From the NCBI RefSeq assembly GCF_900177645.1, contig NZ_FXAO01000008.1, positions 124,001 through 188,000 of the forward strand: 64,000 bases of DNA, read 5' to 3'. The DNA is from Arenibacter troitsensis. Lineage in GTDB: Bacteria > Bacteroidota > Bacteroidia > Flavobacteriales > Flavobacteriaceae. How positions within the stretch are numbered: the stretch's first letter is position 1; each line of letters starts with the position of its first letter. Of the stretch, positions 9,600-18,075 are shown in pieces. A model generated the notes under the pieces. It did no database searches and was not told the DNA's origin. It was given only the letters and a program-made list of their open reading frames with translations. The position numbers and the translations under genes are program-made.

Positions 9600-12158
9600 T
9601 CAATCTCGTTTTTTCCTGAAGCCAAATACTATTACTAGGAATCCGACAAAAAGTAATGAAGTACTCCACCACCAAAAAGTGTTGTTGGTCTCGTCATAGG
9701 AATCAAGGGCTCCATAATAGGCAAAAGCATTCCAATAATAGGGCGATTTTTTAGAATTAGGTACATTTTCATCCCGTAGATAAGACAGCTTTGCTGCATG
9801 ATTCGATGCAAATACGGATGCTGTAGTTGATAGGGATTTGTAAAATCGCGACATTAGTGAGGCTGTGCTCTGGTCGTTTACTTTCCAAAGCGAAAAAAGT
9901 ACAGAGGAAGCACCTGCATACTGAAAACCACGGGCTACACTGATGGCTCCTTCCCCTTTTTGGAGTTTACCTATTCCGGTTTCACAGGCGCTCAAAACGA
10001 TAGTCTTGTCACTCATATCCAAACTGTGAAGTTCTGGTAGATATAGCAGATCATCATAAAATTGTACAAAGGCAGGAATTATAAAGTCACCACTACCGGC
10101 GTGGGTGGACAAATGAATTAGGTCATGGTTTTTCGTTTTCTTTATAAAATTGCTTTTGGTGGCCTGGGACTCCATAACCAATTCTGTCGACATTGTGCCC
10201 CCGAGTGCTTTTGCTTCTTTTTCGGAATACGATAATTCCTCGGGACTTCCTCTAAAAATGGGGAAAATTCCTAAAACCGATTTTATTTTACCTGTCGATC
10301 TTGAAGTTAGATAATGTTGGGCATTTACCGCATATGCTACTTTTTCCGATACGGCCAAAAAGGGCATTTTGGAAAATATTGTTCCTTCTGCGGGTTCGGT
10401 CAAAAGTGATTCAAAAGGAAGAAAGTTAAGTAGTCCATCCGGTATCAACACTAGGCGGTTATTATTCAGGGCGTACCGCAATTGTAGCAACTCAAATAAC
10501 TCATGGGCAGATTTAGTAAAGTTGGGAACATTATTATTTATGCCTTCGGGACTATCAAATAGATCTACGAATTTTGAAATATAAGGGGACAATTCTTCAA
10601 TATCAGGGAGTCGGTACATTCTTATTCCTGAATTATCTATTGTAAAATGATAATTAGTTTTTTCACCCAAAAAATAAGATTGAAGTACCGCTTCATCAGA
10701 TTTCAACTTTTGTTGCAATTCAACTAAATTTAGTTCCGTCCGAAGCATTTTAGGTAAATTGGAGCGCACCTTCTTAATTTGCCTGTCAATATCTGCCAAT
10801 TCGGAAATGAAAGTGTCCAATATATTGTCATCCAAGTTTTTGAATTGCGCCCGTAATAATTGATCGGTAATCTTATCACGTTTGCTTTGGAGGTTTACCA
10901 ATGTACTGGCTTTTTCATTCTGCTGCCCATTAAGCACCATTTTTTCCATCAATACCGAAGCCTTTCCTTGTTCTGCATAGGCAAAGGCCTTTTCGGCCCA
11001 ATCTGTATCAGTGCTGTCAGAATAGTGCTTCCAGATTAGGTTTAAACATTTTTCCGTGCGATGCTTTATATCCCCTTGGTGTATAATTTTGGTTTCCTGG
11101 GAGCTATAGTCCTGTTGAATTAAATTGGCCACATAAAATGCCAGATCATATGCCCGCAAGGCATCCTTTACTGTTTCAGTTGTAGCCGCATAGATATCAA
11201 AAATGCGCAGAAAATTACGCTCCGGATATAAAATGGTTTCATCGGGAAGGACCTGACCAGAATGGGAGGGAAGCATTACGGATAAAGCCTTGTGCAAGGT
11301 GTTTTGGGCTTCAAGGGTATAACCCAATTCCAATAATAATTCTGACTCTTCCACCAATAAGTTTACCCAGTCCCTTGCGGATACGTTTTCTTTATTCGAT
11401 AGTGTTGACTTGGCCATTTCAAAATATTCCATGGCTTCTTCAGCTTTAGCCTCCTTGAGCGCTATATAGGCAAGACTTTTATAGGTGTTAACAAGATCGA
11501 TCCCTGCCAATACTTGTATTTCAGAAAGCAGTTGTTTTGCCTTTTCAAAATCACCGGCCCTAAAATACGAGGTAGCTAGATTGTTCTTTAAGGCTGCAGC
11601 GATACCAGGAGGAATGCCTTTCTTTTTTAAGGTTTCATTGATCAATAAATATGACCTTTCGTATCTAGATGTGGAATTGTATAGGGCAGAAAGCGAGAGT
11701 ACAGTGTTGTACATCAAGGAATTATTTGCAGTGTTTTTGGCATGGGAAGCGCACTGAATCAACAATTCTTCAGCCTTTAAATAGTCGCCTTGGCGGATAT
11801 AAATAGCAGCTAAAGGCACTGCTACATTTTCATAAATATTGTAATCCGATAATTGGTTGGATTTGAAACGATGATAGGCATCTTCATAGTTGTCGATACT
11901 TTTGGAAAGGTCCCCATATCTTTCGAAATAATATCCAAGATTAGCTCTGGCTATAACCAAGGCAAGCTGTTGATTGGAAGATTTGACAGTTAAGTTGAAT
12001 TTATCGCAATAACCTTCAAGTCTTTGGAGATTTTTAATCGTTGGCTTTGCCACAAGATGGTCCAATTCCTTGTAAAGTTCATCCGCAGAAAGTTGGGCCG
12101 AACTCCAGAAGGAAAGTGCCCAAACCATATAGACGAATATTTTTCTAAGGTTTTTCAA
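9600..12158 (-). CDS. Exported TPR-CHAT caspase-like protein with C-terminal membrane anchor
   Basis: CHAT domains are caspase/separase-fold cysteine peptidases. This protein has 852 residues: a signal-like N-terminus ending WALSFWSSAQ, TPR-type helical repeats over about residues 25-450, a coiled coil near 400-470, and a CHAT domain over about 540-810. The likely dyad is His686 (LIHLSTHAGSGDF) and Cys725 (VLSACETGIG), followed by the conserved GEGAISVARGFQYAGASSV. A membrane helix (STSLLFVGFLVIVFGF) and a KKRD tail end the chain, so the bulk should lie in the periplasm with a short cytoplasmic tail. The start is TTG immediately after the stop of the upstream gene (TAATTG), which suggests translational coupling. 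It belongs to the sigma-linked cluster here. The substrate is unknown. Confidence 0.88.
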   Translation of the reverse strand: MKNLRKIFVYMVWALSFWSSAQLSADELYKELDHLVAKPTIKNLQRLEGYCDKFNLTVKSSNQQLALVIARANLGYYFERYGDLSKSIDNYEDAYHRFKSNQLSDYNIYENVAVPLAAIYIRQGDYLKAEELLIQCASHAKNTANNSLMYNTVLSLSALYNSTSRYERSYLLINETLKKKGIPPGIAAALKNNLATSYFRAGDFEKAKQLLSEIQVLAGIDLVNTYKSLAYIALKEAKAEEAMEYFEMAKSTLSNKENVSARDWVNLLVEESELLLELGYTLEAQNTLHKALSVMLPSHSGQVLPDETILYPERNFLRIFDIYAATTETVKDALRAYDLAFYVANLIQQDYSSQETKIIHQGDIKHRTEKCLNLIWKHYSDSTDTDWAEKAFAYAEQGKASVLMEKMVLNGQQNEKASTLVNLQSKRDKITDQLLRAQFKNLDDNILDTFISELADIDRQIKKVRSNLPKMLRTELNLVELQQKLKSDEAVLQSYFLGEKTNYHFTIDNSGIRMYRLPDIEELSPYISKFVDLFDSPEGINNNVPNFTKSAHELFELLQLRYALNNNRLVLIPDGLLNFLPFESLLTEPAEGTIFSKMPFLAVSEKVAYAVNAQHYLTSRSTGKIKSVLGIFPIFRGSPEELSYSEKEAKALGGTMSTELVMESQATKSNFIKKTKNHDLIHLSTHAGSGDFIIPAFVQFYDDLLYLPELHSLDMSDKTIVLSACETGIGKLQKGEGAISVARGFQYAGASSVLFSLWKVNDQSTASLMSRFYKSLSTTASVFASNHAAKLSYLRDENVPNSKKSPYYWNAFAYYGALDSYDETNNTFWWWSTSLLFVGFLVIVFGFRKKRD

Positions 12159-14111
12159 TTAGAAACGCCATAGGGCATAGAGTTGCCAGTAGTTGAAATC
12201 TGTTATATTGTTCATAACATATCGTGCACCTAAACTTGGTCCCAATCGGGAAAATCCTGCTGTAAAATCCAGCAATATACCCGTTCTCCAATTGGTAAAG
12301 GATTCCCTCTCGGAACTGGCATCGGTCTTGCTATCCATTAAAAACTGATCCGAATCACCTTCGTAATATTCAACGGTAACATTGTTATGGGTCGTATTGC
12401 TCACATTAATATTAGTTTGCACACCTGCACCAATACCAAGGTAATTATTAATATTATATCGAAGTAAAACAGGTACCTCCCAATTCACACTTTTTTGTTC
12501 GATAGCGGTAATGGTACGCTGTAACTGTATGCTTCCATTTCTTGGGTCGTCAACTATTTGGTCCATACTTGTGGTACTTGTACTGGCATTAAAACTATTA
12601 CTGAATTCGGCCTGTCCATAGAAACGGTAAGGTTTGTATGGCGAAACTACGGCACTTAGAAAATAGCTCTGTGCATTTTCTACCTTGGGATAATAATTAT
12701 ATCCTGCTTTGATCCCGATAGAAATACCTGGTGTAAAACGGGTAGTTGCATAATTGGTTATAATAGGTTCATTTTTATCAAAAATTATCGCAGTCCGACT
12801 CTTTGTTTTCTGCTTATGAAAGTCTTGTGCAAAACGGATGCTGTATTTTACAAATCCTTTGGTAGAATCTTTTTCCTGTACATTTTTCTGTTCCGTTCCA
12901 GGGAGATAAATATTTTTAAAGGTGAAAATAGCCTTGTTCTTCAGAAAAGTGGTATCCAAACAACTGTAACGCACAGGTTCTTTAGGACAAATAGGGCAGG
13001 CCGGATATTGGTCCTCCAATTTCAAGGTAGACATATCCAACATGTCTGGAATATCCGTTTCCAATCGGATGGTCCTTGCCGGCCCATCCCCATTATTTTG
13101 AAATTTGATTTTGTATTTCAAGGTCTTAAAGCGTACCAAACGGTAGTTCATCAATACCCCGTTCGATGACATTTTATTGGGATCATGTGAGGTCACGATT
13201 TCCATTTCCATATCTTTCACAGTGTGGTCACCATAATTATTATCTGGCACATAAATACCTCTAACGGAAATAATGGCACTGGTATCCTTGATCATTTCCG
13301 GAGCGGTACGCATGGTCAAAAATAAGTTTCTTTCTTCGCCTGGCTGCATATTCTCGAATGAAATGGATTTTTGAGAGCGGTATAGCTGTTTGGCTTCTTC
13401 CATACTTAGTGGAAGGTTGGTTTTCTTTGTAGAATCCTGTGGCTGGACGCTATAAGAAACCAGTTCATTTTCTATTGAAGTCAAAAAGGTATTTGTAGGA
13501 TTATGGTCCTTATTGTAGACCATTACATCCGTAGGAATCAAAGTTTCACCATGGTGCAATCTAATTTCCGGTTCTAAGAAATTATCGTTCTTAAAAGCCA
13601 TTTCATTATAAAACAAATGGATATTCCCTGAAGAGGAGTAGTTGTTAGTGTTCTTATAGCTTACAATCATGACCATTTCTTCATCTATCATTGGTTCACG
13701 ATTGCGTTTCAACATAAAATCGTCGGTCATGGTAGCCAGATCGTCTACCGTCTTTGTAATTTCGTTAATGACCACTTTTTTGGGTCTGGTAGCCGGTGGT
13801 TTCCCTGTGTCGTAATTGTTGGTTGCCCAGAGTTTTGCCTCATAGCTACCTGTTTTTTTATAGGTATGTTTCGGGTTCTTTTCGGTACTATAAGTGCCAT
13901 CCCCAAACTCCCAATAATAGCTATAAAAAGCCTTTGGTGCCCCTGCTATTTGTTGTAATGGTGGGGTATCGGAGAGAAAGGATACCTCATTGCCATTGGC
14001 ATCATAGCCAATATTGGCGTAGCGCACTACAGTGTCTTTGGCAACCGGTTCTTGGGCGTGGATAATCGATCCGTAAAATAATAGGAAAAGTAATGTGAGT
14101 TGTTTTTGCAT
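12159..14111 (-). CDS. PKD-domain protein with C-terminal outer-membrane beta-barrel
   Basis: About 650 residues. The ATG at 14111 is preferred (the frame extends to 14147) because it sits directly before a signal peptide ending GSIIHAQ. A PKD domain follows (YYWEFGDGTYSTEKNPKHTY, about residues 52-90). The middle part is beta-rich with a DUF11-like segment (KYKIKFQNNGDGPA) and a CPICPKEP cysteine pair. The last 180 residues alternate hydrophobic and polar residues and end LYALWRF, with a terminal aromatic as in outer-membrane barrels (GIKAGYNYYP, PVLLRYNINNYLGIGAGV). It probably displays the PKD and middle domains at the outer membrane. It abuts the TPR-CHAT gene with no spacer, so the two are one operon and probably one complex. 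No family name is assigned. Confidence 0.8.
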   Translation of the reverse strand: MQKQLTLLFLLFYGSIIHAQEPVAKDTVVRYANIGYDANGNEVSFLSDTPPLQQIAGAPKAFYSYYWEFGDGTYSTEKNPKHTYKKTGSYEAKLWATNNYDTGKPPATRPKKVVINEITKTVDDLATMTDDFMLKRNREPMIDEEMVMIVSYKNTNNYSSSGNIHLFYNEMAFKNDNFLEPEIRLHHGETLIPTDVMVYNKDHNPTNTFLTSIENELVSYSVQPQDSTKKTNLPLSMEEAKQLYRSQKSISFENMQPGEERNLFLTMRTAPEMIKDTSAIISVRGIYVPDNNYGDHTVKDMEMEIVTSHDPNKMSSNGVLMNYRLVRFKTLKYKIKFQNNGDGPARTIRLETDIPDMLDMSTLKLEDQYPACPICPKEPVRYSCLDTTFLKNKAIFTFKNIYLPGTEQKNVQEKDSTKGFVKYSIRFAQDFHKQKTKSRTAIIFDKNEPIITNYATTRFTPGISIGIKAGYNYYPKVENAQSYFLSAVVSPYKPYRFYGQAEFSNSFNASTSTTSMDQIVDDPRNGSIQLQRTITAIEQKSVNWEVPVLLRYNINNYLGIGAGVQTNINVSNTTHNNVTVEYYEGDSDQFLMDSKTDASSERESFTNWRTGILLDFTAGFSRLGPSLGARYVMNNITDFNYWQLYALWRF

Positions 14112-14212
14112 TGGAGCGAAATTGGATTTAACATTTAAAACTCCCATCTACCTAACGTTTTCTATAACTCTTTGGTATATGTTAAAATTCTTTTGTGGAA
14201 TTAAGCAATTAT

Positions 14213-14243
14213 AGAATGGTGACCGTATTTCGGCCACCATTCT
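14213..14243 (-). terminator. Hairpin after the first lipoprotein gene
   Basis: AGAATGGTG-A-CCG pairs with CGG-C-CACCATTCT around a five-base loop: 13 positions with one mismatch. It lies about 48 bases beyond the stop of the lipoprotein gene at 14291 and before the PKD gene. The T-run on the minus strand is weak, so it may be a 3'-end or processing hairpin rather than an efficient terminator. Confidence 0.45.
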
Positions 14244-14290
14244 TGAAATATAATTTAAAACTAAATCAACAAATATTGTACACCTTACTT

Positions 14291-15313
14291 TTAAGGCAAA
14301 TTGTTGATCAGGGTCTTAAGTTGTGAATCCGATGTAGTTGCCGTTTCCGTTAAATTAAAGGTAATTGTACCGTTGTCCACAATGGTTACGGCTTTTATGG
14401 CATATAACCAGTTTCCGTTATCCTCACTAACAAAGATGACATGAGCTTCCAATCCGATAGGTATTTGACCATAGTGCTCCGTAAACAATTCTAGATCTTC
14501 ATCATATTTATCCAAAAAGGCCAGGGCATTTGGCTCTCCATCATAGGAGATATAAACAGCACTATTTTCATCATTAAAACCTTCTGGCACATCAACCAAC
14601 AGTCCTGTTTTTGGTCTAGGGTCACTTGCAAAACGATCAACATTGGTCCATCCAAATTCTTGAAAAAAGGTATAATAGGCGTCTCCCTGTGTTATGCCTT
14701 TACCGATTTCAATACCAGGCATATTTCCTTCATCATCACGAATTTCATCCCAAATTATATCGTCACATCCCACGGTACTATCGCAATCTTCTCCTATGGT
14801 TCCTTTCCACAAGGACATTGCGTTATCGGCACCCCCCGTTAAATCAACAGGAATTATTACCTGCATATTACAACCTAAATTCAATTGTTCGCCTCCTTGG
14901 GTGGCATTGACATAAAATTCTCCGCCGGAAATCAATATTGCTTTCCCTCCGTCGTCCATTCTGCCCATTGTTGTTTTATTGGTCAACAACATATTGCCCC
15001 TGTCATAAAGTTCCACGATCTCAACAGCTACCTGTCCGGTAACGGCATTTCCGTTTTTTGTTAAACAATTACCATTAATGCTTATTTGGGTCCCGTTTTC
15101 GGTCGTAAAAACTCCCGTTTCTGAGGCGTCGAATTGAAAATTTTGGGTCAATTCTGCCAAGGCATCCGCTTTCAGGCCAGCAAATGCCTGAGGTGTGGCC
15201 GCTTGAAACGGAATTCCCTGTTCGTCTGTTTGATCGTCTTCTTCCCTTGAACAACTGGTCAATGTTATAACCGCTATTGCTATCATTCCGAATAATTTTC
15301 TAGTATTTTTCAT
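14291..15313 (-). CDS. Lipoprotein of unknown function, paralogue of the gene at 16160-17176
   Basis: 340 residues with a lipoprotein signal peptide (lipobox VITLTSC, Cys21) and an acidic mature chain. After a linker, residues 38-200 form a beta-rich domain containing FTTENGTQISINGNCL and VTGQVAVEIVELYDRGNML. This pattern resembles the adhesion-like N-terminal domain seen in many Bacteroidota surface proteins. CDSTVGCDDIIWDE carries conserved cysteines, and the C-terminal part holds HVIFVSEDNGNWLYAI. No enzyme motif is visible. The same architecture and phrases occur in the gene at 16160, so the two arose by duplication. Expression probably depends on the motif at 15358-15387, shared with its neighbours. 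Confidence 0.85.
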   Translation of the reverse strand: MKNTRKLFGMIAIAVITLTSCSREEDDQTDEQGIPFQAATPQAFAGLKADALAELTQNFQFDASETGVFTTENGTQISINGNCLTKNGNAVTGQVAVEIVELYDRGNMLLTNKTTMGRMDDGGKAILISGGEFYVNATQGGEQLNLGCNMQVIIPVDLTGGADNAMSLWKGTIGEDCDSTVGCDDIIWDEIRDDEGNMPGIEIGKGITQGDAYYTFFQEFGWTNVDRFASDPRPKTGLLVDVPEGFNDENSAVYISYDGEPNALAFLDKYDEDLELFTEHYGQIPIGLEAHVIFVSEDNGNWLYAIKAVTIVDNGTITFNLTETATTSDSQLKTLINNLP

Positions 15314-15357
15314 AATTGATTATTTTAAGATATGTTTATTTAATGATTTACATCCTT

Positions 15358-15387
15358 ATATCAAGAGGGCTTCAGTATTGTTACCCC
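15358..15387 (-). promoter_or_regulatory. Candidate ECF-sigma promoter, copy 1
   Basis: On the minus strand: GGGGTAACAA, then TTGATATAA, with exactly 20 bases between GGGGT and GATAT. GATAT ends 45 bases before the lipoprotein start at 15313. The GTAAC upstream box resembles ECF -35 elements. Copies with identical spacing occur at 16040-16069 and 17223-17252. Confidence 0.7.
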
Positions 15388-15427
15388 TGATTTCTAATTT
15401 TTTTTTGAAAACTGTTTTATAATGGGT

Positions 15428-15994
15428 TTATTTAAAGATTATATCAATATAGGGGACACCAAAGTCGATGGCCGGTCCACCGTTTTGATGAAATTTTGAA
15501 CCTGTAATCGTCATTATACCATATGTATAGGGAAAGCTCATGGTGTTTGTCGTAGCCAATCGTCCAATAGTATTCCCAATATTGTTCCCCCAATTGGTTT
15601 GAATTCGTTTTATAGTGTAGGAGGTTCCTGCTACTAGGTTAATGGTAGCAGAAGGAGTGGCATAAGAAGTTCCGGTAGACGAGAAAATATGGGAACCCGT
15701 GTAAATGGTATTTGTTGTAGTGTTGTCCACTATTTCTATAACATATGGTGTATTGGCTATACCGGGTTGACTTTGGTACCCAATTTCGCATACTTCTTGG
15801 GTTGCACTTAGCATAAAAGTATATTCGTGTATTTCAGTGTCGTAAGTTACATTGTCCGAATGACCGGCAATGATCGTATTTTGATAGAGTGTTTGAAAGT
15901 CGGAAGTGGAATTATCACAAAACACTGTGGGATCACCGTCATCTGGAGTACAGGACACAGTTCCAAGAACTAATATTAGCATCAATTTTTTCAT
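15428..15994 (-). CDS. Small lipoprotein of unknown function
   Basis: 188 residues. A lipoprotein signal peptide has the lipobox LGTVSC (Cys15), followed by a DDGDP linker. The mature protein is rich in Thr, Ser, Ile and Tyr and poor in Lys, with repeated beta-strand-like stretches, and reads like a single beta-sandwich (for example YVIEIVDNTTTNTIYTGSH and INLVAGTSYTIKRI). Two further cysteines (FCDNST, QEVCEIG) could form a disulphide. It is not similar to the two flanking lipoproteins, but it carries the same promoter-like motif 46 bases upstream, so it is probably controlled with them. Function unknown. Confidence 0.8.
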   Translation of the reverse strand: MKKLMLILVLGTVSCTPDDGDPTVFCDNSTSDFQTLYQNTIIAGHSDNVTYDTEIHEYTFMLSATQEVCEIGYQSQPGIANTPYVIEIVDNTTTNTIYTGSHIFSSTGTSYATPSATINLVAGTSYTIKRIQTNWGNNIGNTIGRLATTNTMSFPYTYGIMTITGSKFHQNGGPAIDFGVPYIDIIFK

Positions 15995-16039
15995 AATAGA
16001 TTATTTTAAAATTTATATTATTTATTGTTTTATAATTCT

Positions 16040-16069
16040 ATATCAACAGCCCTTTGTTTTTGTTACCCT
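16040..16069 (-). promoter_or_regulatory. Candidate ECF-sigma promoter, copy 2
   Basis: Minus strand AGGGTAACAA, then TTGATATAG, with 20 bases between the GGGT box end and GATAT, as in the other copies. GATAT ends 46 bases before the start at 15994. The only difference in the upstream box is A for the first G. Confidence 0.7.
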
Positions 16070-16159
16070 ATCTATAGAACTAATTTTGTTTTTCTGTGTA
16101 TTGCACATAAACAAGGGATGAGTTAGAGGATATCATCCTTTCATTTTACCATGTTCCAG

Positions 16160-17176
16160 TTATGGCAAACCGTTTATCATGGCTATCAATTGGCTCTCGG
16201 TGGTCGTGCTCAAGTCGCTTTCTTCGATAACTATGGTGCCATCTGCAATTATTGTAACGGGGTTTATAGCATATACCCAATTTCCGTTGTCTTCACTAAC
16301 GAAGATGACATGACACTCTAGACCAATTGGAATAATACCGGTATGCTCAGAAAATAATCCGGTCTCAGAGTCGTAAGCGTCCAAGTTGGCAAGTGATCCT
16401 GCCTCCCCATTATAGGACAGGTACAGCGCACAATTCCCATTGTCAAAACCTTCAGGTACCGCTGCCCATAACTTGGTCTTGGGTCTAGGGTCGCTCCAAA
16501 AACGGTCAACGTTGGTCCAACCGAAATTATTAAAGAAGGCTACATATAATGATTGCCCTGCAGCACCCTGACCAATGTCTATACCCGCTCCTTGACCATC
16601 ACGCTTTTGCTCTACCCAAGTAACGTCGTCGCATCCGGTTTCTATGGCACAATCCATGCCTATAAGCCCGTCCCATAAAGTCATTCCAGTATCATCACCT
16701 CCGGTAAGTGCCGTTGGTACGAGAACTTGCATGGGGCAAATAAGTTGTAACGGCTGTCCATTTTGGGTAGCTTCAATAAAGAATTCCCCTCCTGTAACCA
16801 AAAGTTCCTTGCCTCCGGTTGGAGAAAGACCCATAGTAGTTTTATTGGTGGCCAGCATAGTACCTCTGTCAAAAAGTTCTATTACCTCTACATCTACCAT
16901 ACCCGTAACGGCATTGCCATTATTGGCTAAACAGCTTCCGTTGATAGTGATCTCAACACCCTTTTCGGTCGTAAAAGTTCCGGAACCATCAACATCTATT
17001 TGAAATGTCTGTGTTAGATTTTCTATGGCCGTAGCTTTAAGATCTGTAAAAGCTTGGGGAGAAGCCCGTTCAATTGTTACGTCAATATCGTTATCTCCAT
17101 TATCATCTTTATGGCAACTTGTCATCAATGCAGCTGTCATTAAAAAAAGTCCTAAAATTTGTTTTGAATTTTTCAT
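16160..17176 (-). CDS. Lipoprotein of unknown function, paralogue of the gene at 14291-15313
   Basis: 338 residues with lipobox ALMTSC (Cys21) and a linker rich in Asp and Asn. It aligns along its whole length with the lipoprotein at 14291: PQAF near residue 41, FTTEKGVEITINGSCL, NGNAVTGMVDVEVIELFDRG, NKTTMG, GCDDVTW, NVDRFWSDPRPKT, and the end HVIFVSEDNGNWVYAI. By eye about half the positions are identical. Cysteines in the middle (CAIETGCDD) are shared, supporting a common fold. The gene is divergent from the sigma factor gene and carries promoter motif copy 3. No catalytic residues are recognised; a surface binding or sensing role is only inference. Confidence 0.85.
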   Translation of the reverse strand: MKNSKQILGLFLMTAALMTSCHKDDNGDNDIDVTIERASPQAFTDLKATAIENLTQTFQIDVDGSGTFTTEKGVEITINGSCLANNGNAVTGMVDVEVIELFDRGTMLATNKTTMGLSPTGGKELLVTGGEFFIEATQNGQPLQLICPMQVLVPTALTGGDDTGMTLWDGLIGMDCAIETGCDDVTWVEQKRDGQGAGIDIGQGAAGQSLYVAFFNNFGWTNVDRFWSDPRPKTKLWAAVPEGFDNGNCALYLSYNGEAGSLANLDAYDSETGLFSEHTGIIPIGLECHVIFVSEDNGNWVYAINPVTIIADGTIVIEESDLSTTTESQLIAMINGLP

Positions 17177-17222
17177 GATTATTATTTTTCGTTAAGGATG
17201 AATTTTTTGATTGTTCACCCTT

Positions 17223-17252
17223 ATATCAATGTGCTTTGTATTTTGTTACCCC
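17223..17252 (-). promoter_or_regulatory. Candidate ECF-sigma promoter, copy 3
   Basis: Minus strand GGGGTAACAA, then TTGATATAAG, with 20 bases between GGGGT and GATAT. GATAT ends 47 bases before the start at 17176. It shares both boxes and the spacing with copies 1 and 2 although the spacer sequence differs. Confidence 0.7.
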
Positions 17253-17402
17253 ATTGGATGAAAATATTTTCATTTTATTAGGTTCTAATGAAGGATGCGA
17301 GGCGTTATTTGATGATACCAAGGATCCTTCATTATTAATTATTAGCTAATTTCCTAGGACAACATCAGCCAACACCTTTAAGGAGCCAGAAAAAGAATAG
17401 CT

Positions 17403-17432
17403 GGGGTTATGGAAGCTTTATGTAGCTGATAT
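17403..17432 (+). promoter_or_regulatory. Possible autoregulatory ECF promoter of the sigma gene
   Basis: GGGGTTATGG, then CTGATATTTT, with the same 20-base distance between GGGGT and GATAT as the three lipoprotein promoters. The AAC of the upstream box is not kept (TAT instead), and the distance to the ATG is 58 bases rather than 45-47, so it is a weaker match. Confidence 0.4.
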
Positions 17433-17489
17433 TTTGTTTTACAAGAAAGGAACCCAGAGTTTTCTTATTTTAGGCAAAATTTTCAGTTC

Positions 17490-18071
17490 ATGGCAGGATC
17501 CAGTACCCATCCCGATCAGAAGTACATAGAGGGTTTATTGATGAATAGTCCGTTGGTGATCAAAAGCATCTACGACAGGTTTGTACCAAAGGTGGTGGGG
17601 TATATCACTAAAAATAGTGGTAATGAGGATGCCGCAAAAGATGTTGTCCAGGAGGTCTTGGTTGCAATTTACAAACAAGCCAAACATAAAGGATTAAAGT
17701 TGACCTGTCCGTTCGATGCCTATTTTTTCCTGCTTTGTAAACGGCGATGGTTGAACGAAATCAAAAAAAGTTCTTTAAAGGAGGTAACAATAAACGAAGA
17801 GGTTGTATCTATTAATGACGATGCGCTGCAACTAGCGGATGAATTTGATATTGAACAACAAAAGAAGTTGGTGTTCGATCTCATGTTTCAAAAACTAGGA
17901 GACGCCTGCAAAGACCTATTAAAAGCAACTTTCGAAATAAAATCTATGGAGGAGGTAGCTCAAAAACTTGGGGTAACCTATGCCTATGCCCGAAAAAAGA
18001 AATCCTTGTGCATAGGAGAGTTGACGCGAATGGTACAGGAATCGCCGGAATATAAAAACCTAAAAGCCTAA
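17490..18071 (+). CDS. ECF-type RNA polymerase sigma factor
   Basis: 193 residues, typical ECF size. Sigma region 2 covers about residues 12-63 (DRFVPKVVGYITKNSGNEDAAKDVVQEVLVAIYKQ), with the DVVQEVLVAIY helix that binds core polymerase. Region 4 covers about 136-180, with helix-turn-helix SMEEVAQKLGVTYAYARKKK. The acidic linker between them (residues 98-125) is long. Four bases separate it from the TPR membrane gene, so the two are co-transcribed, as for sigma/anti-sigma pairs. The three neighbouring lipoprotein genes share a promoter motif of ECF appearance, so they are its likely targets (inference). Confidence 0.92.
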   Translation: MAGSSTHPDQKYIEGLLMNSPLVIKSIYDRFVPKVVGYITKNSGNEDAAKDVVQEVLVAIYKQAKHKGLKLTCPFDAYFFLLCKRRWLNEIKKSSLKEVTINEEVVSINDDALQLADEFDIEQQKKLVFDLMFQKLGDACKDLLKATFEIKSMEEVAQKLGVTYAYARKKKSLCIGELTRMVQESPEYKNLKA

Positions 18072-18075
18072 AATC

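Larger units (their letters stand above)
17177..17489. other. Divergent intergenic region between lipoprotein and sigma genes
   Basis: This 313-base gap holds promoter motif copy 3 on the minus strand (17223-17252) and a weaker related motif on the plus strand (17403-17432). The middle (17270-17400) is AT-rich. I see no ORF, RNA or strong hairpin there. Confidence 0.6.
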
